This document shows positions 1-4,711 of a stretch of 5,563 nucleotides of DNA, one piece after another; the first letter of the stretch is position 1; each line of letters opens with the position of its first letter. The notes under the pieces were generated by a model. The model saw only the letters and a list, made by a program, of their open reading frames with translations. It ran no database searches and was not told the origin of the DNA. Made by a program: the position numbers and the translations under genes. Source of the DNA: an uncultured Bacillaceae bacterium. Lineage in GTDB: Bacteria > Bacillota > Bacilli > Bacillales > Amphibacillaceae. Location: contig CALZEK010000107.1 of the NCBI GenBank assembly GCA_945639745.1, positions 1-5,563 of the forward strand, in the 5' to 3' direction.

Positions 1-780
1 TTCGTTTTCCATCATCGTATAAAGTGAATATACTTTTTCAATATCTCTAAATTCTGGTTGCGTTAAAAGATTTGTCTGACCACCAATGAAAATTTTAACT
101 GGTTGCTCATAACGCATAACTGACTTAAGATATGTGTACATCTGATCATATTGATTAATATGCTTTTTCATTAAGTTATAAATTTCTGTTTCAAGCATTT
201 TTTCTAAATGAACAATAGGTACATTATATAATTTCTCATTTAAAATATTTACAAGCTTTTCTAAATCATTAACATTTAAACCACTTGGAATAGTAACTGA
301 TCGATGTTCAACATGTCCTGTATTAGTGACTAAAATAGCAACAGCTAATTGAGGAGATATTGTTATAAATTGAATCTGTTTCAATCTTGCTTCAATAACA
401 TCTGGACCTAAAATAATTGTTGTATAATTTGTTAATTTAGATAATAAATCAGCTGATGTTTGAACAATTTGCTCGTACTCATAAATATTGTCTTCAATCA
501 TATGAGTTAATAGATCAACTTCTTTATTTTTAATTGACGGTCCAATAACATGATCAACATAATACCTATAACCCTTTTCAGACGGTATACGTCCAGAGGA
601 TGAGTGTGTTTTTTCTAGAAGACCTAAATCTTCTAAATCAGCCATAACATTTCGAATTGTTGCTGCACTTAAAGATATTTTTTCATTTTTCGAAAGAATA
701 CGCGATCCAACTGGTGTTGCCGTTTGAATAAAATCATCAATAATCGTTTGTAATATGATTAATTGTCTATCTGTTAACAT
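1..780 (-). CDS. hrcA: Heat-inducible transcription repressor HrcA (partial, C-terminus beyond window)
   Basis: HrcA represses class I heat-shock operons (typically hrcA-grpE-dnaK-dnaJ and groESL) by binding CIRCE operators; its activity depends on the GroEL chaperonin. The frame stays open for 260 codons from the ATG at 780 to the window edge. Family members run to about 320-345 residues, so roughly 60-85 C-terminal residues are missing. The start reads MLTDRQLIILQTIIDDFIQT, a typical HrcA N-terminus. Residues 1 to about 75 form the winged-helix DNA-binding domain, with the signature SAATIRNVMADLEDLGLLEK at 38-57 followed by the wing motif SSGRIPSEKGYRYYVD at 61-76. The rest matches the GAF-like and inserted dimerisation regions, with a conserved-looking HRSVTIPSGL at 159-168. 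The start is supported by GAGGTGA seven bases upstream (core to ATG) and by a CIRCE just ahead of it, so the gene is very probably self-repressed. grpE and dnaK would be expected beyond the left edge; this is inference. Identification is near certain. Confidence 0.97.
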   Translation of the reverse strand, partial: MLTDRQLIILQTIIDDFIQTATPVGSRILSKNEKISLSAATIRNVMADLEDLGLLEKTHSSSGRIPSEKGYRYYVDHVIGPSIKNKEVDLLTHMIEDNIYEYEQIVQTSADLLSKLTNYTTIILGPDVIEARLKQIQFITISPQLAVAILVTNTGHVEHRSVTIPSGLNVNDLEKLVNILNEKLYNVPIVHLEKMLETEIYNLMKKHINQYDQMYTYLKSVMRYEQPVKIFIGGQTNLLTQPEFRDIEKVYSLYTMMENE

Positions 781-784
781 ATAA

Positions 785-791
785 TCACCTC
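785..791 (-). promoter_or_regulatory. hrcA ribosome binding site
   Basis: Read on the minus strand the site is GAGGTGA, a seven-base match to the anti-Shine-Dalgarno complement, with four bases between its end and the ATG at 780. It fixes the hrcA start. It lies two bases downstream of the CIRCE element, so the operator and the RBS are almost contiguous in the mRNA leader. Confidence 0.85.
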
Positions 792-793
792 TG

Positions 794-820
794 TTAGCAC
801 TCGCACATCTTGAGTGCTAA
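794..820. promoter_or_regulatory. CIRCE operator (HrcA binding site)
   Basis: A perfect inverted repeat, TTAGCACTC - 9 bases - GAGTGCTAA, identical to the CIRCE consensus with the standard nine-base spacer. It sits between the promoter candidates and the hrcA RBS, where a bound HrcA dimer would block initiation or early elongation. In RNA the same repeat can form a stem, which in other bacteria affects the stability of the leader; that role here is inference. It implies heat-inducible, autoregulated expression of hrcA and the genes co-transcribed with it. Confidence 0.97.
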
Positions 821-825
821 TGCTA

Positions 826-859
826 ATTATAAATTAACAAATTATGTTTATCTTGTCAA
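826..859 (-). promoter_or_regulatory. Candidate sigma-A promoter of hrcA
   Basis: On the minus strand a perfect -35 box TTGACA lies at 854-859. Two -10 choices exist. TAATTT at 831-836 has the ideal 17-base spacing, while the perfect hexamer TATAAT at 826-831 lies 22 bases away, which is too far for normal use with this -35. Either choice would start transcription close to the upstream edge of the CIRCE, as in other HrcA-controlled promoters. The 17-base pair is the likelier one, or TATAAT may be used with a poor -35. Confidence 0.65.
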
Positions 860-875
860 TTAAGAAGCTTACTCA

Positions 876-907
876 ATAAAAAGTAGCCCTAGATATCTAG
901 AGCTACT
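876..907 (-). terminator. Rho-independent terminator of lepA
   Basis: Minus-strand RNA from this stretch folds into an 11-pair stem: arms 882-892 and 897-907, one G-U pair, ATAT loop, with the sequence CTAGATATCTAG at the tip. It is followed by a T-run (882-878). It lies about 65 bases past the lepA stop. The opposite strand has no T-run after the stem, so it works only leftward. It separates lepA from the heat-regulated hrcA unit. Confidence 0.88.
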
Positions 908-973
908 CAATTTGTTAGAGTAGTACTAACCTTAATAACATGTATTCCACTACTTAAAAATATTAAACATGTA

Positions 974-2782
974 TTAATCATCATTTAGTTGAAGCACTGA
1001 CATAAATGCTTCTTGTGGAACTTCAACTGATCCAACCATTTTCATACGTTTTTTACCTTCTTTTTGTTTTTCTAACACTTTACGTTTACGTGAGATATCT
1101 CCCCCGTATAATCCAGCAGTAACATCTTTTCTTACCGCTTTAATTGTTGACCTTGCAACAATGGAATTACCAATCGCTGCTTGAACAGGTACTTCAAATT
1201 GTTGTTTTGGAATTAAATCTTTTAATTTATTTACAATTTGCTTCCCTCTGTTATAACTAAAGTCTTTATGAACAATAAGTGAAAGTGCATCAATTGGTTC
1301 TTGATTCAGTAAAATATCCATCTTCACAAGGTTCGATGACTTATTAGCTATAAATTCATAATCTAATGAAGCATAACCTTTTGTATGTGATTTTAATTGA
1401 TCAAAGAAATCAAAAACAATTTCTGATAATGGTAATTCATAAATTACATTGACGCGAATATCATCTAGATATTGCATATCAACAAATTGGCCGCGTTTTC
1501 TCTGACACAATTCCATCACTGGGCCGACATAATCATTTGGCACCATCACAACAGCTCTTACAAATGGCTCATATACTTCTTCAATTTCTTGAGCATCTGG
1601 CATAAATGAAGGGTTATCAATTTCAATAACTTCCCCATTTGTTTTTTTAACTTCATAAATAACACTCGGTGCTGTTGTAATAAGGTCTATATTAAACTCT
1701 CTTTCAATTCTTTCTTGAATGATCTCCATATGAAGTAATCCTAAGAAACCGGTTCTAAAACCAAATCCTAAAGCTTGAGATGTTTCTGCTTCATATTGTA
1801 GAGCTGCATCATTTAATTCTAAACGTTCCAAAGCTTCTCTTAATCCATTGTAGTCATCTGAAGAAACTGGATATAATCCACAGAACACCATTGGATTTAA
1901 TTGACGATAACCTTCAAGTGCTTCACTTGCTGGATTATTCGCCAACGTAATTGTATCTCCCACTTCGGTGTCTTTGACTTCTTTCATAGCTGCTGTTAAA
2001 AAACCTACATCTCCTACTGTTAATTTATCTTTATTGACAGGTGAGGGAGTTGAAACACCAAGCTCTAATACTTCATATTCCTTACCACTAGCCATCATTT
2101 GAATCGTATCACCAACTTTAACTTCTCCTTCTTTAATACAAACATACGCAATAACACCACGATATGAATCGTATAAAGAGTCAAAAATTAAAGCTTTTAA
2201 TGGTTCATTCTTATCTCCAGATGGAGGTGGAATTCGTTCAACAATTGCTTCCATAATTTCATCAATTCCGATATTGTCTTTAGCTGAAGCTAAAATCACA
2301 TCATTTGGATCTACTCCTACAATATCAACTAATTCTTGAGTAACTTTTTCAACATCTGCATTTGGTAAATCAATTTTATTAATAACTGGAATGATTTCCA
2401 ACTCATTGTCTAAAGCTAAGTAGACGTTTGCTAAAGTTTGCGCTTCAATACCCTGTGCTGCATCAACAACTAAAATAGCTCCTTCACAAGCTGCTAAACT
2501 TCTTGATACTTCATAAGTAAAATCGACGTGTCCAGGAGTATCAATTAAATGGAATGTATATGATTCATCTTGTTTATCTTTATATTCTAATTGTACAGCG
2601 TTTAATTTAATTGTAATTCCACGCTCACGTTCTAAATCCATACCATCTAAATATTGTTCTTTCATTTCTCGTTGAGTTAAAGATTTTGTATTTTCTAAAA
2701 TCCGATCTGCTAATGTTGATTTACCATGGTCAATATGAGCAATAATCGAAAAATTTCTTACATTTTCATTTCGTTTATCCAT
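974..2782 (-). CDS. lepA: Elongation factor 4 (LepA), ribosome back-translocase GTPase
   Basis: LepA/EF4 is a ribosome-binding translational GTPase reported to reverse or remodel translocation under ionic or other stress and to assist ribosome biogenesis. The 602-residue length fits the family (about 600). The G domain shows AHIDHGKST (15-23, P-loop), RGITI (55-59, G2), DTPGH (81-85, G3), NKID (135-138, G4) and SAK (166-168, G5). An EF-Tu-like domain II (about 190-280) and EF-G-like domains III and V follow. The LepA-specific C-terminal domain carries [20 protein letters not shown] near 560-579, which separates it from EF-G and BipA/TypA. ATG at 2782 is the only sensible start: an in-frame TGA lies four codons upstream, preceded by AGGAG at a rather long 12-base spacing. 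It has its own promoter and terminator, so it is probably monocistronic. No internal damage is seen. hemW, usually the next gene downstream, is absent. Confidence 0.98.
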   Translation of the reverse strand: MDKRNENVRNFSIIAHIDHGKSTLADRILENTKSLTQREMKEQYLDGMDLERERGITIKLNAVQLEYKDKQDESYTFHLIDTPGHVDFTYEVSRSLAACEGAILVVDAAQGIEAQTLANVYLALDNELEIIPVINKIDLPNADVEKVTQELVDIVGVDPNDVILASAKDNIGIDEIMEAIVERIPPPSGDKNEPLKALIFDSLYDSYRGVIAYVCIKEGEVKVGDTIQMMASGKEYEVLELGVSTPSPVNKDKLTVGDVGFLTAAMKEVKDTEVGDTITLANNPASEALEGYRQLNPMVFCGLYPVSSDDYNGLREALERLELNDAALQYEAETSQALGFGFRTGFLGLLHMEIIQERIEREFNIDLITTAPSVIYEVKKTNGEVIEIDNPSFMPDAQEIEEVYEPFVRAVVMVPNDYVGPVMELCQRKRGQFVDMQYLDDIRVNVIYELPLSEIVFDFFDQLKSHTKGYASLDYEFIANKSSNLVKMDILLNQEPIDALSLIVHKDFSYNRGKQIVNKLKDLIPKQQFEVPVQAAIGNSIVARSTIKAVRKDVTAGLYGGDISRKRKVLEKQKEGKKRMKMVGSVEVPQEAFMSVLQLNDD

Positions 2783-2794
2783 AATTAATGTTCA

Positions 2795-2799
2795 CTCCT
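2795..2799 (-). promoter_or_regulatory. lepA ribosome binding site, long spacing
   Basis: Minus-strand AGGAG ends 12 bases before the ATG at 2782, longer than the usual 5-9. The next bases, TGA, form an in-frame stop, so no upstream start can be used. The weak spacing may keep LepA synthesis modest; that is inference. Confidence 0.65.
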
Positions 2800-2827
2800 G
2801 CATTTTCTTTCATCTAGTACATTCTTT

Positions 2828-2856
2828 ATTATAGCAATCAATAGCATCTGTTTCAA
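2828..2856 (-). promoter_or_regulatory. lepA promoter (sigma-A, extended -10)
   Basis: On the minus strand TTGAAA (2851-2856) is followed after exactly 17 bases by a perfect TATAAT (2828-2833), with the extended -10 dinucleotide TG one base upstream (TGCTATAAT). Transcription would begin near 2821, giving a leader of about 40 bases to the lepA ATG. This is the best-matched promoter in the window. Confidence 0.85.
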
Positions 2857-2923
2857 TGACAATGTCTAATATACGCTATTCAATTTAATTTTGCTTGTAA
2901 TTAAATTTTATTTTTTAAAAATC

Positions 2924-2952
2924 TTGAATTCTCTTAAATAATTTGTTAAGAT
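2924..2952 (+). promoter_or_regulatory. Candidate upstream promoter of rpsT (P1)
   Basis: TTGAAT (2924-2929), a 17-base spacer and TAAGAT (2947-2952) preceded by TG plus one base, an extended -10 arrangement. The flanks are very AT-rich. It points toward rpsT and would give a leader of about 80 bases. It is the weaker of two tandem candidates on the -10 hexamer, though the extended -10 helps it. Confidence 0.5.
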
Positions 2953-2957
2953 AAAGG

Positions 2958-2986
2958 TTGTCTATCTACGAGTTGATAGTTATAAA
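2958..2986 (+). promoter_or_regulatory. Candidate proximal promoter of rpsT (P2)
   Basis: TTGTCT (2958-2963), a 17-base spacer and TATAAA (2981-2986). Transcription would begin near 2993, leaving a leader of about 45 bases with the strong rpsT RBS. Tandem promoters are common for ribosomal protein genes. The sequence alone cannot tell whether P1, P2 or both are used. Confidence 0.6.
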
Positions 2987-3024
2987 AATAATTGATAGCT
3001 TAAAGATAAGAATCACATTATTTT

Positions 3025-3033
3025 AGGAGGTGA
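3025..3033 (+). promoter_or_regulatory. rpsT ribosome binding site, near-perfect
   Basis: AGGAGGTGA is an uninterrupted nine-base match to the 3' end of Bacillota 16S rRNA, with seven bases between GGAGG and the ATG at 3038. It is the strongest RBS in the window, as expected for an abundant ribosomal protein. Confidence 0.93.
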
Positions 3034-3037
3034 CTTA

Positions 3038-3304
3038 ATGGCTAATTTAAAGTCTGCCATCAAGCGAATTAATACTAATAACAAAAAGCATGATCAAAAC
3101 CAATCAGTAAAATCTGATATGCGTACACACATTAAACAAGTTGAAAAGTTCGTTAAAGCGAATGAAGTAGATCAAGCAAAAGAACATTTCAATAAAACTG
3201 TACAAAAAATTGATAAAGCTGTTCAAAAAGGTGCTATCCACCGTAACAATGGTGATCGCCAAAAATCTCGTCTTGCTAAGAAGATTAATTCAATTACAGC
3301 TTAA
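3038..3304 (+). CDS. rpsT: Small ribosomal subunit protein bS20
   Basis: S20 binds 16S rRNA early in 30S assembly, at the bottom of the body, and forms a bundle of long helices. The 88-residue product has the family length (about 83-90). It is rich in Lys, Arg, Asn and Gln, opens with the hallmark MANLKSAIKRINTNNKK and ends with the conserved basic motif GAIHRNNGDRQKSRLAKKIN at 65-84. Composition and the absence of a hydrophobic segment fit a ribosomal protein. The ATG at 3038 is set by a perfect RBS. The gene reads divergently from lepA and convergently with holA, and ends three bases before a strong shared terminator, so it is monocistronic. In Bacillus subtilis gpr and spoIIP lie between rpsT and lepA; here nothing does. 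Whether S20 controls its own translation, as in Escherichia coli, cannot be judged from this leader. Confidence 0.98.
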   Translation: MANLKSAIKRINTNNKKHDQNQSVKSDMRTHIKQVEKFVKANEVDQAKEHFNKTVQKIDKAVQKGAIHRNNGDRQKSRLAKKINSITA

Positions 3305-3306
3305 TT

Positions 3307-3341
3307 AAAAACTGTCAAACTATAATAGTTTGACAGTTTTT
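3307..3341. terminator. Bidirectional terminator between rpsT and holA
   Basis: A perfect 16-pair inverted repeat: arms 3307-3322 and 3326-3341, loop TAA. An A-run flanks the left arm and a T-run (3337-3343) the right, so a stem plus U-tract forms in either direction. The core stem is CTGTCAAACTA / TAGTTTGACAG. It serves rpsT rightward and holA leftward. The holA stop codon (3342-3344) starts at the very next base and shares the T-run. Confidence 0.95.
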
Positions 3342-4361
3342 TTATGATTGTTGAATCATCATATAAAGAAGTAACTCAAATGCAATTGTTTTTTCCATCC
3401 GTCCACTTTTAATAACTGCATCAGTTTCAGCAATTTCACGCATAATATACTCTAAACGTTCAACTGAAAATTGCCTGCCTCTCTGTATGGCTAATTTAAT
3501 AACATAAGGGTGGGCTTTAATTTGCTTTTGCAATTCATTTTCTCTCATACCAGACTGAAGTAATAATTTTACTTGTAAAATGATTCTAAATTGATATGCA
3601 AGTAAAGCAAGCAAAGCAATTGGTTCTTCATTAGCTTTTTTTAAATCAGTTGCAATATGAATTGCATCTTTTAAATTTCGCCTTAACACAGCATCAACTA
3701 ATTCAAGTGCTGATTGAGTTGTGCTAACCGAAAGCAATTGCTTGACTGTCTCTAGCGATACTTCAGTGTTTTTTCCTGAATACATCGCTATTTTTTCGAT
3801 TTCATTTTCTAATAATACTAAATTATTAGAGAGTTCCGCTTCAATTAATTGGAGAGCTTCATTTGAAAATTGAATAGAATGCTCTTTAGCTAACATTGTA
3901 ATCCATTTTTTAATTTCATAGTCTTTTATAGGTGAACAATCTGCAACAACAGCATGTTTATTAATTAACTTAGCTATTTTTTTTCGACCATCAATTTTTT
4001 CATAGTTTGCTATGATGACAATATGTGAATATTCAGGTGGATTTAGCAAATATTCTTCAAATCTAAATACGTCATGGATAAATGGTAATTTATCAGGCCT
4101 GGCTTTTAGAAAAACAGGATTATGAAGAAAAATTAATTTTTTCTCACTAAAGAAAGGTAACGTCTCAGCATTCATTATAACTTCTTGAATTGATGTTTCT
4201 GCTAAATCATAATGATGTGTTTCCCCTTCAACTTTTACACCCAAAAATTTAGTAATGTTCTTTTCTAACTCATCAATAAAATAACTCTCTGTTCCTTTTA
4301 ATAAATAAGTACTAGCAATATTACCTTTTTTAATATCACTTAACACTTTCATATATGACAT
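3342..4361 (-). CDS. holA: DNA polymerase III delta subunit (HolA), clamp loader
   Basis: HolA is the wrench subunit of the clamp loader. It opens the DnaN sliding clamp and, with DnaX and HolB, loads it on primed DNA at the replication fork. From the chosen start the protein is 339 residues, normal for Bacillota HolA (about 325-350). It shows the N-terminal YLLKGTESYFIDE (20-32), the ETLPFFSEKKLI block (66-77) of the clamp-interacting region, the lysine-rich DGRKKIAKLINKHA (124-137) and the C-terminal collar helices with NEEPIALLALLAYQFR (244-259) and HPYVIKLA (284-291). No Walker A motif is present, as expected for delta. A longer frame begins at TTG 4370, but AGGA directly abuts that TTG, whereas it lies nine bases before ATG 4361. 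ATG 4361 is therefore preferred; ATG 4352 would be 18 bases away. Position between yqzM/comEC and rpsT matches Bacillus. It ends in a shared terminator. Confidence 0.95.
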   Translation of the reverse strand: MSYMKVLSDIKKGNIASTYLLKGTESYFIDELEKNITKFLGVKVEGETHHYDLAETSIQEVIMNAETLPFFSEKKLIFLHNPVFLKARPDKLPFIHDVFRFEEYLLNPPEYSHIVIIANYEKIDGRKKIAKLINKHAVVADCSPIKDYEIKKWITMLAKEHSIQFSNEALQLIEAELSNNLVLLENEIEKIAMYSGKNTEVSLETVKQLLSVSTTQSALELVDAVLRRNLKDAIHIATDLKKANEEPIALLALLAYQFRIILQVKLLLQSGMRENELQKQIKAHPYVIKLAIQRGRQFSVERLEYIMREIAETDAVIKSGRMEKTIAFELLLYMMIQQS

Positions 4362-4370
4362 TATTATCAA

Positions 4371-4375
4371 TCCTT
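4371..4375 (-). promoter_or_regulatory. holA ribosome binding site that decides the start
   Basis: Minus-strand AAGGA is immediately followed by TTGATAATAATG. It touches the TTG at 4370 (zero spacing, unusable) and stands nine bases from the ATG at 4361, which is near optimal. This is the reason for shortening the longest frame by three codons. Confidence 0.75.
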
Positions 4376-4393
4376 ATTTTTACAGATAGACTA

Positions 4394-4402
4394 ATCATAG
4401 CA
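4394..4402 (-). promoter_or_regulatory. Candidate holA promoter (extended -10)
   Basis: On the minus strand TGCTATGAT is an extended -10 box (TG, one base, TATGAT). No good -35 stands 16-18 bases upstream, which extended -10 promoters tolerate. Transcription would start near 4387, about 25 bases before the holA ATG. Confidence 0.55.
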
Positions 4403-4417
4403 AATTTCTTGAATAAT

Positions 4418-4426
4418 TGATATAAT
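4418..4426 (+). promoter_or_regulatory. Candidate distal promoter upstream of yqzM
   Basis: TGATATAAT is a perfect extended -10 box on the plus strand, with a poor -35 (TAGCAA at 4398-4403). Transcription would start near 4433, just ahead of the hairpin at 4445-4489. It also lies within a short inverted repeat (TTGAT / ATCAA arms, 4417-4434). Confidence 0.4.
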
Positions 4427-4444
4427 AAAATCAATGCTTGGCAT

Positions 4445-4489
4445 GTTACTTGATACCATCATTTTTATTAATGTTTCAAGTGGCTTTTT
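4445..4489 (+). terminator. Terminator-like hairpin in the yqzM leader
   Basis: Plus-strand arms 4445-4453 (GTTACTTGA) and 4476-4484 (TCAAGTGGC) pair over nine positions, two of them G-U. A T-T mismatch and two further pairs extend the stem inward. CTTTTTA follows directly. It has the form of a weak intrinsic terminator or attenuator lying between two yqzM promoter candidates. The long, AT-rich loop lowers confidence. Confidence 0.35.
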
Positions 4490-4503
4490 ATCTACATATA
4501 CAT

Positions 4504-4509
4504 TATAAT
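4504..4509 (+). promoter_or_regulatory. Candidate proximal -10 box of yqzM
   Basis: A perfect TATAAT lies 26 bases before the yqzM ATG. The -35 at 17 bases (TGGCTT, 4481-4486) is poor and overlaps the T-run of the upstream hairpin. Transcription from here would begin near 4516, leaving a short leader with the RBS. Confidence 0.45.
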
Positions 4510-4522
4510 TACATTAGAATAC

Positions 4523-4528
4523 AGGAGG
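4523..4528 (+). promoter_or_regulatory. yqzM ribosome binding site
   Basis: AGGAGG, an exact core Shine-Dalgarno sequence, ends seven bases before the ATG at 4536. Its quality is the best argument that this very short frame is truly translated. Confidence 0.85.
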
Positions 4529-4535
4529 GATTAAC

Positions 4536-4667
4536 ATGAATGAATTTGAAAAAGATCCACAATACAAGGGAAGCGATGTTGTTGATTCTATTAAAGGATT
4601 TACAGCTTCACTCGTATTTTTCATCATGATTTTTGGTATTGGAGTAGTTATAAGTCTAATTAACTAA
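4536..4667 (+). CDS. yqzM: YqzM-family small membrane protein (43 residues)
   Basis: A 43-codon gene whose product begins MNEFEKDPQYKGSDVVDSIK and continues into one hydrophobic segment (about residues 21-42, with FFIMIFGIGVVISL). This gives a charged N-terminal tail and a single C-terminal membrane span. The opening MNEFEK and the overall plan match Bacillus subtilis YqzM (44 residues, from memory), which also lies between comEC and holA, so both sequence and synteny support the assignment. Function is unknown in any species I know of; association with the membrane is inferred from the span alone. A perfect AGGAGG stands seven bases before the ATG. The stop is followed within nine bases by a strong terminator shared with comEC, so the gene is monocistronic. 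It reads divergently from holA and convergently with comEC. Confidence 0.88.
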   Translation: MNEFEKDPQYKGSDVVDSIKGFTASLVFFIMIFGIGVVISLIN

Positions 4668-4675
4668 ATGATAAT

Positions 4676-4711
4676 AAAAAGCATCGCTACATTCATGTAG
4701 CGATGCTTTTT
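4676..4711. terminator. Bidirectional terminator between yqzM and comEC
   Basis: A perfect 16-pair inverted repeat: arms 4676-4691 and 4696-4711, loop TTCA, GC-rich core GCATCGCTACA / TGTAGCGATGC, A-run to the left and T-run to the right. It can stop transcription both ways: yqzM rightward and comEC leftward. Its right arm overlaps the first two bases of the comEC stop codon (4710-4712 on the plus strand). Confidence 0.96.

Noticed and set aside
914..954. Short inverted repeats GTTAG/CTAAC (914-930) and AGTAGT/ACTACT (919-924, 949-954) downstream of lepA
   Set aside because: Five- and six-pair stems without a T-run; the real lepA terminator is the stronger hairpin at 876-907.
937..975. Direct repeat AACATGTATT at 937-946 and 966-975, reaching into the lepA stop codon
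   Set aside because: Ten bases of AT-rich sequence with no flanking inverted ends or gene; more likely chance or a small local duplication than an attachment site or element.
2857..2923. A possible extra small gene or RNA in the lepA-rpsT intergenic region
   Set aside because: The stretch is AT-rich without an RBS-start pair or a stable hairpin followed by T's; it is explained as promoter flank.
4417..4434. Inverted repeat TTGAT / ATCAA as a possible operator between holA and yqzM
   Set aside because: Only five-base arms in AT-rich DNA and it includes a -10 box; no known operator consensus matches it.
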